A stretch of 64,000 nt of DNA from Streptomyces spinosisporus (GTDB taxonomy: Bacteria; Actinomycetota; Actinomycetes; Streptomycetales; Streptomycetaceae), in contig NZ_JALDAX010000007.1 of the NCBI RefSeq assembly GCF_022698145.1, positions 310,001 to 374,000 of the forward strand, read 5' to 3'. Shown here piece by piece: positions 25,735 to 34,157 of the stretch. How positions within the stretch are numbered: the first letter of the stretch is position 1; each line of letters opens with the position of its first letter. Below the pieces are notes generated by a model that was given only the letters and a program-made list of their open reading frames with translations, made no database searches and was not told the origin of the DNA. Made by a program: the position numbers and the translations under genes.

Positions 25735-26693
25735 CGGGCGGCTCCTTCCGTACGGCCCAGGCGGCGCCGCACCAGATGCAGCGCGCCGCCCGCCACGAGC
25801 AGGGCCACCGCGAGGACGTACGCGGACGCCGCCCCGTACCCGGCGGTGAACAACTGGAAGGCCTGCTGCCAGACGAAGTAGACGACGACGGTGGTGGAGT
25901 CGAGCGGACCGCCCTTGGTCGTCACATAGATCAGGTCGAAGACCTGCAGCGCCGTGATGAGCTGCCACAGCACCAGGAACACCGTGACCGGGGTGAGCGC
26001 GGGCCAGGTGACGTGCCGGAGGATCTGCCGGCGGTTCGCGCCGTCCAGGCGCGCCGATTCCACCAGTTCGGGCGGCACGTCCTGCAGCGCCGCCAGATAG
26101 ACCACGACACAGAAGCCGACGCTGTTCCACAGGGAGATCAGGACCAGCAGGTACAGCGCCTGGTTCGGGTCGGACAGGAAGCCCTGCTTGGCGACGCCCA
26201 GATGGTGCAGCAGCGCGTTGGCGACACCGAAGTCCGGGTCGAGGATGAACGAGAACAGCACGCCCTGGGCCGTCGCCGACACCACGAACGGGATGAACAC
26301 CAGCGTGCGGTAGATCCCGATGAAGCGGATGCGCCGGTTGAGTGCCAGCGCGAGGGCCAGCCCGCCGACCAGGCTGAGCGGGACGTACAGGGCCGTGTAC
26401 AGCAGCGTGTTGCCCACCGCCGTACGGAAGTTGGGGTCCTGGGCGAGGGCGCGGTAGTTGTCCAGGCCCACCCAGCGGCCGGGCGTGACGAGGTCGTCGG
26501 CGCGGAACGACAGCAGCAGCGACCAGACGACGGGCACGATGCTCAGGCCGAGGATCACCAGGACCGACGGGCCGATGAACGCCCAGGCGGTGGCCCGCTC
26601 CCGGCGGGCGCGGCGGCGCGCGGCCCGCCGGGTGGAGGCCTGGACGCCGGGCGCCTGCGGAGCGAGTGTGAGGGCGCGGGGAATGGTGGACAT
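25731..26693 (-). CDS. ABC sugar transporter permease (MalF type)
   Basis: A 320-residue permease with six main transmembrane segments and a basic N-terminal tail (STRRAARRRARRER). The EAA loop is PELVESARLDGANRRQILRH (near residue 215), followed by LITALQVFDLIYVTTKGGP, typical for MalF-like CUT1 permeases. It forms the membrane channel with the MalG-type partner. The ATG at 26693 lies 23 bp after the binding-protein stop. Confidence 0.92.
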   Translation of the reverse strand: MSTIPRALTLAPQAPGVQASTRRAARRRARRERATAWAFIGPSVLVILGLSIVPVVWSLLLSFRADDLVTPGRWVGLDNYRALAQDPNFRTAVGNTLLYTALYVPLSLVGGLALALALNRRIRFIGIYRTLVFIPFVVSATAQGVLFSFILDPDFGVANALLHHLGVAKQGFLSDPNQALYLLVLISLWNSVGFCVVVYLAALQDVPPELVESARLDGANRRQILRHVTWPALTPVTVFLVLWQLITALQVFDLIYVTTKGGPLDSTTVVVYFVWQQAFQLFTAGYGAASAYVLAVALLVAGGALHLVRRRLGRTEGAAR

Positions 26694-26716
26694 GACGGTC
26701 TCCCGTACGGAGGAGG

Positions 26717-28012
26717 TCACCTGGGGATCAGCAGGGCCGCGTCGGCCTTGTCGGCGCATCGGTCGACGGCGTTCTTCGGGGAGTCCCGGCCGAGCAGGAC
26801 GGAGACGGCCGCCTCGCCGAGCGCCTGCGAGATCTGCGGGTACGCGGCATGGATCGGGCGGACGCGGGCGGTGCGCAGGGCGTCGGTGAAGACGTGCAGA
26901 CCCGTGGTCTCGGCACTGTGCCGCCGCCACTGCGACCGGTCGGCCGTCGCCGTGCTCAGCGGCAGGCTCCCCGCCGAGATGTCCCAGCGCACGTCCTGCG
27001 CGGGCTGCATCATCCAGCGCACGAACTCCTGGGCGGCCCGCGAGCGGGCACTGCCGTTGTCGAACACCGTCCAGGTGTCGGGCCCCGAGATGGTCACCGG
27101 CCGCCCGCTGTAGGACGGCAGCGGCACCACGTCGTAGTCGATCTTGGCGGTCATGATGTCCGGCAGCTCCCAGGGGCCGGTCGGCACCATCGCCATCCGG
27201 CCGCTGAGGAACACCTGGTACATCTGCTCGCTGCCGGACTTCATGTCGACGTACACGCTCTTGTCGCGGGCGAGCTGCGCGACCGTCTCCAGGGCCCGTA
27301 CGCCCTGCTTCGCGAAGCCGATGTGCTTGCCGTCCGCGGCGACGACGTCACCGCCGAGGTCCCAGATCATCGGCCACAGCCGCCAGACGGTGTCCTCGTC
27401 GCCGACCCCCGGCCAGCCCGTGCCGAAGACACCCCGGCCGGAGTCGGTCAACTGCCGTGCCGCGGCGGTGAATTCGTCCCAGGTCCAGCCCGCCTTCGGG
27501 AAGGGCACACCGGCGCGCCGGAACAGCTTGCGGTTGTAGACCACCGCCAGCGAGTCCAGCACCGCGGGCGCGGCCCGCACCTGGCCGTTGACGGTCACCG
27601 CGTCCCGCACCGGCTTCCAGTACGACGTCCACGGCGTCGGCCCGTCGCGCATCGCGTCGGTGAGGTCGACCACGCGCGGGGAGCGCGCGACGCTCGCGAG
27701 GTCCGAGCCGAAGATGTAGGCGATGTCCGGGTAGGAACCGGCCGCGAGCGCGGCGGTCACCTTCTGCAGCATCGCGTCGGAGAGCACCCCGCCGCCGCCC
27801 GCGTCGACATGGATCGAGGGATGTGTGCGGTTGAACTCCGCGACCAGCTTCTCCAGCGCCTTGCGGGCCGTGTCCGCCTGCCCGTGCCACAGCTCCACGG
27901 TCACCTTGCCGTCGGCGCCCACTCCGTCCGAACCGCCGCCGGCACAGCCGCTCACGGCGGCGACCGAGGCCGCGCCCAGCAGCAGACCGCGACGTGACAT
28001 ACCGTCAGTCAT
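26717..28012 (-). CDS. Extracellular sugar-binding lipoprotein (CUT1 ABC importer)
   Basis: A 431-residue periplasmic-binding-protein type 1 lipoprotein that captures the sugar outside the membrane and hands it to the permeases. The leader has both a twin-arginine stretch (MSRRGLLLGAA) and a lipobox ending AVSGC, so it is probably a Tat-exported lipoprotein. The body has VTVELWHGQ, SYPDIAYIFGSDLA and FLSGRMAMVPTGPWELP in the usual order. It starts 7 bp after the stop of the GH114 gene. Sugar specificity cannot be read; context points to galactosamine-containing oligosaccharides. Confidence 0.9.
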   Translation of the reverse strand: MTDGMSRRGLLLGAASVAAVSGCAGGGSDGVGADGKVTVELWHGQADTARKALEKLVAEFNRTHPSIHVDAGGGGVLSDAMLQKVTAALAAGSYPDIAYIFGSDLASVARSPRVVDLTDAMRDGPTPWTSYWKPVRDAVTVNGQVRAAPAVLDSLAVVYNRKLFRRAGVPFPKAGWTWDEFTAAARQLTDSGRGVFGTGWPGVGDEDTVWRLWPMIWDLGGDVVAADGKHIGFAKQGVRALETVAQLARDKSVYVDMKSGSEQMYQVFLSGRMAMVPTGPWELPDIMTAKIDYDVVPLPSYSGRPVTISGPDTWTVFDNGSARSRAAQEFVRWMMQPAQDVRWDISAGSLPLSTATADRSQWRRHSAETTGLHVFTDALRTARVRPIHAAYPQISQALGEAAVSVLLGRDSPKNAVDRCADKADAALLIPR

Positions 28013-28019
28013 CGTTGCC

Positions 28020-28931
28020 TCACCGCACCTTGCGCACATAGTCGGAGCTGCCGGGCGTCGAGACCTGCACGTCCCGGCGGACGATGCTCAGCCGCCCTGC
28101 GAAGCCGGCGCGGGCCTTGCGCAGCCCGCTGTCCGTGTACTCGATCACGATCACCCGGTCGTCGAAGGCCTTCGCGTACCGTCCGCACTCGTCGTACTCC
28201 GCGCACTCCTCCGCCACCGCGAAGTCGAGCCCCAACCGCTTCCTGGACCCGGCCAGTTCCACCGTGTTCTTCTGGCCGATCGCGAGCTGCCGGGCGTGTG
28301 CGTGCCGCGACAGCAGCGTGATGAAGGCCATCGCGTCGTCGGCGGTCAGCAGGTGACGGGAGCGGGTGTAGCTGTCGTAGTTGTCGGGTTCGACGGCGTC
28401 GTAGCCCTTGTCCGCGCAGCCGTCGATCCACCGGCCGATCCGCGCCGCCACCCGCTCGCGCTTGGCCGGTGTGCGGATGTCGAGCAGGGCCTCGCCCCAG
28501 TCCTCGTCGACGACCACCTTGCCGTGTCCGTCCCGCAGCAGCAGATCGGCGGGCCACGAGGCACGCTCGTCCGGCTGGGCCTGGAAGGCGTTGACGTAGC
28601 AGATGTTGTACAGCCCGGGCGCGGGTGCCGCCGTGCGGTCGCGGCTGACGATGCGGACGCCCGCCGGCGGGGGATAGGCGCCCCCGATCTGGTAGTCGAA
28701 GCCGGCGTGGAGCGGCGGCAGGCGCAGCCCGCCGGTCGCGGTCGGTGACGGGCCCGAGGCCTTCGAAGAGGCACCGGACGGGCCCGCCGCGGCGGAGGTC
28801 TCCGCGTGATCGCCCGTCGAGCCGGCGGACTTCCCTGAGGAGCCGCACGCCGACAGTCCGGCGACGAGAAGTAGGCAGGCGCCGACGGCCGTCCCGAGAC
28901 CTCCGACGCGGGAGACACCCTTGGCGGGCAT
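28020..28931 (-). CDS. GH114-type endo-alpha-1,4-polygalactosaminidase-like lipoprotein
   Basis: A 303-residue exported protein with a lipobox (AGLSAC) after an N-terminal hydrophobic segment, a Ser/Ala/Thr-rich linker (residues about 30-65), and a GH114 domain. The domain has FDYQIGGAYPPPAGV, ICYVNAFQAQ, VDEDWGEALLDIR, GYDAVEPDNYDSY and IGQKNTVEL, the acidic phrases typical of family 114. Known members (for example Ega3 of Aspergillus and the Pseudomonas enzyme) cut alpha-1,4-linked galactosamine polymers. ATG at 28931 follows GGAG. It is the first gene of a six-gene operon that includes the ABC importer, a PfkB kinase and a GH4 enzyme. Confidence 0.85.
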   Translation of the reverse strand: MPAKGVSRVGGLGTAVGACLLLVAGLSACGSSGKSAGSTGDHAETSAAAGPSGASSKASGPSPTATGGLRLPPLHAGFDYQIGGAYPPPAGVRIVSRDRTAAPAPGLYNICYVNAFQAQPDERASWPADLLLRDGHGKVVVDEDWGEALLDIRTPAKRERVAARIGRWIDGCADKGYDAVEPDNYDSYTRSRHLLTADDAMAFITLLSRHAHARQLAIGQKNTVELAGSRKRLGLDFAVAEECAEYDECGRYAKAFDDRVIVIEYTDSGLRKARAGFAGRLSIVRRDVQVSTPGSSDYVRKVR

Positions 28932-28967
28932 GTCCGCTCCATCAATCGCGGGTACGACCCCGCCTCG

Positions 28968-28983
28968 GACCGGGTGTCCGGTC
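28968..28983. promoter_or_regulatory. Possible operator of the GH114 operon
   Basis: GACCGG-GTGT-CCGGTC is a perfect 6-bp inverted repeat with a 4-bp spacer, 37 bp upstream of the GH114 start. No regulator gene is next to the operon, so an operator for a distant regulator is expected here; this is the best candidate I can see, but GC-rich inverted repeats are frequent by chance. Confidence 0.35.
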
Positions 28984-29192
28984 GGTCCTGGCGACTTTGG
29001 CCGGACTTGGAGCTCGTCCGCTACCGGCTGGGCGCACCTCTGAGTGCCCTGCTGCACGCGGGGGCACGTGTCCAGGATGAAAGCGCCTGGTGATGCCCGC
29101 CGTCAAGAGGGGGCAGGCAGAGCGGAGGCGTGCGGGACCGACGACGTACGCTCGCCACTGGTACCACCATCCCGAAGTCAGGAGCAGCAACG

Positions 29193-30164
29193 ATGCAGTA
29201 CGTGAAGCTCGGTGCGACGGGCCTCGACGTGTCACGGGTCTGTCTGGGCTGTATGACCTACGGACTGCCCGACCGGGGCACGCACGAGTGGACGCTCGAC
29301 GAGGAGGCCTCGCGTCCGCTGATCCGGCAGGCGCTGGAGGCCGGGATCAACTTCTTCGACACGGCGAACGTGTACTCCGACGGCACCAGCGAGGAGATCG
29401 TCGGCAAGGCGCTGCGGGACTTCGCGAACCGTGACGAGGTCGTCCTCGCGACCAAGGTGAACGGCCGGATGCGGCCGGGACCCAACGGCGCGGGGCTGTC
29501 CCGCAAGGCCATCCTGTCCGAGATCGACCACAGCCTGAGCCGGCTCGGCGTGGACTACGTCGACCTCTACCAGATCCACCGGTTCGACCCGCACACCCCG
29601 GTCGAGGAGACCATGGAGGCACTGCACGACGTCGTGAAGGCGGGCAAGGCCCGCTACATCGGGGCCAGTTCGATGTTCGCCTGGCAGTTCTCCAAGATGC
29701 AGTACACCGCCGAGCTGGGCGGCTGGACCAAGTTCGTGTCCATGCAGAACCACTACAACCTCCTCTACCGCGAGGAGGAGCGGGAGATGCTGCCGCTCTG
29801 CGCCGACCAGGGCGTCGGTGCCCTGCCCTGGAGCCCGCTCGCCCGTGGCCGTCTCACCCGCGACTGGGGCACGGTGACGGAGCGCAGCGCGAACGACAAC
29901 TTCGGCAGCCGCCTCTACCCGGACAGCGACCGCACGACCGTCGAGGCGGTCACCCGTATCGCGGGCGAGCGGGGCGTCCCTCGCGCCCAGGTCGCGCTCG
30001 CCTGGCTGCTGCACCAGGACACGGTGGCGGCTCCGATCGTCGGCGCGGCCAAGCCGCACCACATCGAGGACGCGGTGGCCGCGGTCGAACTGGAGCTGAG
30101 CGACAAGGAACTCGAGGAGCTGGAGCAGCCGTACACGCCCCACGCGATCGTCGGGCACAGCTGA
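29193..30164 (+). CDS. Aldo/keto reductase
   Basis: A 323-residue NADPH-dependent reductase with the (beta/alpha)8 AKR fold. Conserved pieces are FFDTANVYSDGTSEE (catalytic aspartate and tyrosine), LATKVNG (catalytic lysine), YQIHRFDPHTP and IVGAAKPHHIED (coenzyme site). It resembles the YhdN/YajO-like bacterial group acting on small carbonyls; the substrate is unknown. ATG at 29193 follows AGGAGC. It is divergent from the GH114 operon across 261 bp, but a functional link to sugar use is not shown. Confidence 0.9.
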   Translation: MQYVKLGATGLDVSRVCLGCMTYGLPDRGTHEWTLDEEASRPLIRQALEAGINFFDTANVYSDGTSEEIVGKALRDFANRDEVVLATKVNGRMRPGPNGAGLSRKAILSEIDHSLSRLGVDYVDLYQIHRFDPHTPVEETMEALHDVVKAGKARYIGASSMFAWQFSKMQYTAELGGWTKFVSMQNHYNLLYREEEREMLPLCADQGVGALPWSPLARGRLTRDWGTVTERSANDNFGSRLYPDSDRTTVEAVTRIAGERGVPRAQVALAWLLHQDTVAAPIVGAAKPHHIEDAVAAVELELSDKELEELEQPYTPHAIVGHS

Positions 30165-30171
30165 GGTCTTG

Positions 30172-30990
30172 CTAGTGGGGCCCTTGCGGTGCGAACTCCG
30201 TGCCGCAGGGGCCCGCGCCCTCGCTCTCCGGCAGCGGCACCCGCTCGCCGTCCATCGTGAGCGTGCGGTAGTGGGTGCCGATGCGCTGGGCGGAGCGGCC
30301 GACGTAGTGGCCGATGAACGACCGGCGGAAGCGATCGGTCGTGCCGTTGGGCTGCGAGCCGTGCACCAGGCTGCCGTTGAAGAACAGCACGTCACCCGGC
30401 GCCATGTCGACCGGCACGGCTTCGAGCCCCGGCGGCGGGGGAACGTACTCACGCGCGAACGACACCTCGGAGTCCGCCAGTTCGGGACAGAACAGGTCCA
30501 TCAGATGTGTGCCGGGGACCACTTCCAGACCGCCGTTGTCCCGGTCGATCACGTCGCAGGCCACCCATGCCGCCACACAGGTGCCCGGCTCCACGCGCAG
30601 ATAGAAGTTGTCCTGGTGCAGCGCCTGCCCCCGGGCGCCCGGCGGCTTGAAGTAGAACATGCTCTGCGCGGCCAGCACCTCCTCGCCGAGCAGGACCTCC
30701 AGCACCGAGCGCAGCCGGGCGTCGAGCAGGACCCGCCTCGACGGCTCGCTGATCTCGTGCGGGTGCATCACCCTCGGGTACGCCGCCAGCGGGTCCTTCG
30801 AGGCGCGCGGCTGGAAGTGCCCGGGCACCGGACCGGCCGCGTGCAGCTGAGCGAAGTGCGCGCACAGCCGGTCGATCTCGTCGCGCCCGAACAGTCCGCG
30901 CACGATGGTGAAGCCGTCCTCCTCGAACCGCCTCAGCCCGTCCCGGGTCAGGATGGGGGCACCGGCGGCGTCCATATCCATGGCTGTCAT
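30172..30990 (-). CDS. Phytanoyl-CoA dioxygenase (PhyH) family protein
   Basis: A 272-residue Fe(II)/2-oxoglutarate dioxygenase. The metal triad is visible as LHQDNFYL (HxD) and SLVHGSQPN (distal histidine), with the arginine for 2-oxoglutarate in FRRSFIGHY. The protein starts MTAMDMDAAGAPILTRDGLR; AGGAGCG precedes it. It hydroxylates a small molecule that cannot be predicted. It is convergent with the aldo/keto reductase (7 bp between stops) and divergent from an AraC regulator 63 bp away, its likely controller. Confidence 0.88.
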   Translation of the reverse strand: MTAMDMDAAGAPILTRDGLRRFEEDGFTIVRGLFGRDEIDRLCAHFAQLHAAGPVPGHFQPRASKDPLAAYPRVMHPHEISEPSRRVLLDARLRSVLEVLLGEEVLAAQSMFYFKPPGARGQALHQDNFYLRVEPGTCVAAWVACDVIDRDNGGLEVVPGTHLMDLFCPELADSEVSFAREYVPPPPGLEAVPVDMAPGDVLFFNGSLVHGSQPNGTTDRFRRSFIGHYVGRSAQRIGTHYRTLTMDGERVPLPESEGAGPCGTEFAPQGPH

Positions 30991-31053
30991 ACGTCGCTCC
31001 TGGGTCGGCTTGTCCTACGCTCGTCACGCTAGGCCGCAGCGTGCTTCGAAGGG

Positions 31054-31956
31054 ATGCCCGTGAGCGCTGACCGATTGCCCGAGACTGCTGCGCCGCCCCC
31101 GGGCCTGGTCGTCGTCGGCCGCTACGACCAGCCCGAGGGGTACGGCGTCACCAGGCCGCGCGGCGCGGGCAGCTGGCTGTTCACCTGGACCACGGGCGGG
31201 CGCGGCCGGCTGCGCCAGGGGGCCGCCGAGGCACGGGCCGGCCGGGGCGATCTGGTGGTGCTCGCCCCGGGCGTCCGGCACGAGTACGCCGTCCAACCGG
31301 GCGCGGGCGGCTGGCAGTTCTGGTGGGTGCACTGCCAGGCACGCCCCTCCTGGGCACCATGGCTGCGCCCGTACGGCACCGGCGACGGGCTCTTCGCCGT
31401 CACCCCGACGCCGGCCGCCCTGCACGAGCGGATCGCGGCGGCCTTCGGGCGGATGCTCGCCGACGCCCGCTGGACGGGCAGCGGGTCGCCGCCCGCCACG
31501 GCGCCGGAGGACCGGGTCGCCGTGGCGCACGGCACCGTGGCACGTGAACTCGCCCTGTCCGCGCTGGAGGAGATCGTCCTGCTCACGGCGGCCGCCGCGC
31601 GCCCCGCGGCACCGCCGCCGGGCATCGACGCCCGGGTGCTGCGGGCCGCGGAGCTGATCGCCGCAGACCCGGGCGCCCCGCACACCGTGCGTTCGCTCGC
31701 CGACAGCGTCGCCCTGTCGCCCTCGCGGTTCGCCCATCTCTTCACCCGGCAGCACGGCCGGTCCCCGATGCGGGCGCTGCGTGAGGCACGGCTCGGGCAT
31801 GCCGCCCGGTTGCTGGAGAGCACGGACCTGTCCGTGGACCGGGTGGCGGCGGCCTCCGGGTTCGCCAGCCCGTTCCACTTCAACCGGGTCTTCCGCGAGC
31901 GTTTCGGCGTGCCGCCCGGCGCCTACCGCGCGGGCGGCCCAATGGTTGAACCGTGA
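31054..31956 (+). CDS. AraC-family transcriptional regulator
   Basis: A 300-residue regulator: a cupin-like AraC-ligand-binding domain (about residues 15-150; RGDLVVLAPGVRHEYAV is the typical strand pair) and a C-terminal double helix-turn-helix (about 195-295; LADSVALSPSRFAHLFTRQH and VAAASGFASPFHFNRVFRER). It is divergent from the PhyH gene and probably activates it. The ATG at 31054 is chosen; a GTG two codons later is possible. Confidence 0.88.
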   Translation: MPVSADRLPETAAPPPGLVVVGRYDQPEGYGVTRPRGAGSWLFTWTTGGRGRLRQGAAEARAGRGDLVVLAPGVRHEYAVQPGAGGWQFWWVHCQARPSWAPWLRPYGTGDGLFAVTPTPAALHERIAAAFGRMLADARWTGSGSPPATAPEDRVAVAHGTVARELALSALEEIVLLTAAAARPAAPPPGIDARVLRAAELIAADPGAPHTVRSLADSVALSPSRFAHLFTRQHGRSPMRALREARLGHAARLLESTDLSVDRVAAASGFASPFHFNRVFRERFGVPPGAYRAGGPMVEP

Positions 31957-32056
31957 ACCCGAGCGGCTTCCCGGACCCGCCGGATGCGAGGTGAAGCCGT
32001 TGCCCAATGGTTGGGGAGCAGGTCCGCGCCGAGTCGGCCGAATACCGTTACCGATT

Positions 32057-32086
32057 ATCGAACCGTTCGATTGACGATTCGTCAAT
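32057..32086. promoter_or_regulatory. Two overlapping palindromes upstream of the lectin-sigma gene
   Basis: ATCGAA-CCG-TTCGAT (32057-32071) overlaps ATTGACGA-T-TCGTCAAT (32070-32086). Both are perfect. They lie about 200 bp before the start codon and 40-70 bp before the two-box promoter-like element, a position suited to an activator or upstream repressor. The local sequence is distinctly AT-rich for this genome. Confidence 0.6.
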
Positions 32087-32124
32087 TACACCCGGCGGGC
32101 CGGTAATGCGGAAACCGCGAGATC

Positions 32125-32152
32125 CCTTGTTAGGCCTTGCTTGCCTGTGCAA
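32125..32152 (+). promoter_or_regulatory. Two-box promoter-like element shared with the paralogue
   Basis: CCTTGTT at 32125-32131 and CCTGTGCAA at 32144-32152, with starts 19 bp apart. The same two boxes with exactly the same offset precede the paralogous gene at 51996 and 52015. The second box ends 118 bp before this gene's GTG. A conserved pair in otherwise different upstream sequence suggests a promoter read by one specific sigma factor or a shared activator site. Confidence 0.6.
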
Positions 32153-32154
32153 AA

Positions 32155-32173
32155 GTGTGCGCTGTCAGCACAC
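32155..32173 (+). other. Leader hairpin
   Basis: GTGTGC (32155-32160) and GCACAC (32168-32173) form a 6-bp stem with a 7-nt loop just downstream of the two-box element, so it would lie near the 5' end of the mRNA. Confidence 0.35.
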
Positions 32174-32270
32174 AGACCATGCGCATATTCATTGCGCCGG
32201 AGCTGCTGAATCCTGTACTCATACCGCTTGGTATGGACTTTATGTGCATGCCCCCGAGAGGAATGCAGCC

Positions 32271-34109
32271 GTGAAAGACGCCGGCCTGTCGAATTCCCCC
32301 AAGTACGACCGCCGGTTCGACGTGACGGACGAACAACTGAGCGCGGAACTGAAGAAGTGGACCGGATCGACGCCCGCGCTGCAGCCCGTCGGTGAACTCC
32401 TCGACCGGCACTGGGAAGCGGGTTTCACCTATGCCCGGCTGTGCACCGACAGTGCCGCTTCCGCCGGAATGCTCACAACTGCCGCATTCACTCGGCTTTT
32501 CGGCGAGACCCTGCGACAGAACGGTCCGACCTCCGCATGGCGCCCCCAACTGCTCGTGACCGTGCGCCGTATCGCGGCGGAATGGGACAACGACCACAGA
32601 CGGGAACATCTGCATCCCGAACTGTGCGCGCCCGGCGAGCGCGCCGCGGCCCGGCTGCTCCCGTCCTCCGCCCGGCGTCTGCTGTCCGGGGCCTTCCAGC
32701 GGCTGCCCCAGTCGGCCCGCTGTCTGCTGTGGCACGTGGAGGTCGAGGCCGAACCGCTGGACGTGCCCGCGGGCCTGCTGGGCCTTCAGGTGGAGGACGC
32801 GCGCGTCGAGCTGGAGCGGGCCCGCGAGCGGCTGCGCGAGGAGTGCCTCCAGGTTCACCGCGAACTCGCCCCCGAGCAGGAGTGCCGGCGCTTCCTGCGG
32901 ATGCTCGACGTGACCTACCGGCGCGGCGGCGCCGACATCGACCCCGACCTCGCCGCCCACATCAACCGCTGCCGACACTGCCTGCACACCGCCGACCAAC
33001 TGGCGCAGTTCAACCACGGGCTCGGCCTCGCGCTGGCGGAGGCGGTCCTCGGCTGGGGCGCGGGCGCGTACCTGGACTCCCGCGTCGCCTGGTTCGAGGA
33101 TCCCGGCCCGCTGCCGCCGGAAGTGCCGGTGCCGCCGATAGCCGGCGAGCCCTTCGCCCCCGTGGACCCCGCCTCCCGCACGGCCACCCGTCCCGGCGGC
33201 CGTGCCGCCGCGCGCCGCTCGGCCCACAGGGCCGCCCGGCGGGCCGCCGCCCGCCGCCGCAATCTCGCCGCGGCCGTCGTGACGGTGAGCGGGCTGATCG
33301 TCCTCCCGCTGGTCCTGTGGTCCGTCCTCGGCTCCGGCGACGGATCCACCCAGGCCGACACCGGCCACCCCTCCGAGACACCCGGCAGCGGCGCCGGCAC
33401 ACCGACCTCCGATCCGTCCTGGGTCGGCACCAGCACCGGCTCCCACGGCACCCTGCGCGGCAGGCTGCACAACCTCGGCTCCGGCCTCTGTGTCTCCGTC
33501 GTCGGCAAGAAGGTGGCCAAGGGGGCCGAGACCGAACTCGCCGACTGCTCCTCGGCGGCCGTACAGCAGTGGTCGTACGAGACCGACGGCCGTCTGCGCA
33601 GTGTCACGGACCCCGAACTGTGCCTGGACTCCCACCTCGGCTTCGCGGTGCAGCTCGCCGCGTGCACGGGCAACTCGGAACCGGACGCCAAGAACGTCCG
33701 CTACGACTTCACGCTGCAGGGCACCCTCGTGCCGCGCTGGAACCAGGACCTGGCGCTGACCCCGGCCGCCACCGACGGATCGGGCGCCCTGGTCGTCAAG
33801 AACCGTGACGACAGCAGCGTCCAGCGCTGGGTGTTCGACACCTCGAAGGCGGACCTTCAGATGCAGGTCGTGAACTGGGACGCCGAGAGCAGCCCCACAC
33901 CCTCGGCCAGGCCCACCCCGAAGGCGTCCGAGCCGGCCGGGGCCTCACCGACGCCGTCCGCGACGCCGACGACCGCACAGCCGACGCCGAGCCAGTCGTC
34001 CGGCCAGTACCCCACGAACCCGTACTGCTCCTACAACCCGTACTACTGCGGATGGGACGGCTCCGGGTGGGGCGGCCGAGGCGGACACGGCGGTGGCGGA
34101 CATCACTGA
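32271..34109 (+). CDS. Sigma-like / zinc-motif / transmembrane / ricin-lectin protein (copy 1)
   Basis: A 612-residue protein with an unusual build. Residues about 45-110 look like a degenerate ECF sigma region 2 (YARLCTDSAASAG..., AWRPQLLVTVRRIAAEW). Residues about 145-200 resemble region 4 (LPQSARCLLWHVEVEAEPLD, DVPAGLLGLQVEDARVELER). An HxxxCxxC motif (HINRCRHC, about 230-237) is as in zinc anti-sigma factors. One transmembrane helix lies at about 331-353 after an Arg/Ala-rich stretch, then a ricin-type lectin domain (about 397-525, VQQWSYETDG and VQRW) and a Ser/Thr/Pro tail ending Gly/His-rich. The orientation puts the sigma part inside and the lectin outside. GTG start at 32271 after GAGAGGAA. 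A paralogue is at 52154. It may be a membrane-tethered sigma factor sensing glycans; DNA binding is unproven and region 2 may be too degraded. Confidence 0.75.
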   Translation: MKDAGLSNSPKYDRRFDVTDEQLSAELKKWTGSTPALQPVGELLDRHWEAGFTYARLCTDSAASAGMLTTAAFTRLFGETLRQNGPTSAWRPQLLVTVRRIAAEWDNDHRREHLHPELCAPGERAAARLLPSSARRLLSGAFQRLPQSARCLLWHVEVEAEPLDVPAGLLGLQVEDARVELERARERLREECLQVHRELAPEQECRRFLRMLDVTYRRGGADIDPDLAAHINRCRHCLHTADQLAQFNHGLGLALAEAVLGWGAGAYLDSRVAWFEDPGPLPPEVPVPPIAGEPFAPVDPASRTATRPGGRAAARRSAHRAARRAAARRRNLAAAVVTVSGLIVLPLVLWSVLGSGDGSTQADTGHPSETPGSGAGTPTSDPSWVGTSTGSHGTLRGRLHNLGSGLCVSVVGKKVAKGAETELADCSSAAVQQWSYETDGRLRSVTDPELCLDSHLGFAVQLAACTGNSEPDAKNVRYDFTLQGTLVPRWNQDLALTPAATDGSGALVVKNRDDSSVQRWVFDTSKADLQMQVVNWDAESSPTPSARPTPKASEPAGASPTPSATPTTAQPTPSQSSGQYPTNPYCSYNPYYCGWDGSGWGGRGGHGGGGHH

Positions 34110-34115
34110 CGAACG

Positions 34116-34154
34116 CCCCTGACCGACACCGCTGACCGACACCCCTGACCGACA
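34116..34154. repeat. 14-bp direct repeat between convergent gene ends
   Basis: CCCCTGACCGACA-type units occur three times (34116, 34129, 34143 approximately) between the stop of the lectin-sigma gene and the stop of the transporter gene. The second copy reads CCGCTGACCGAC. No hairpin terminator is seen in the gap. Confidence 0.7.
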
Positions 34155-34157
34155 TGC

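Noticed and set aside
22653..28931. Melibiose/raffinose utilisation operon
   Set aside because: GH4 alone could suggest it, but the first gene is GH114, which points to galactosamine polymers; kept only as an alternative.
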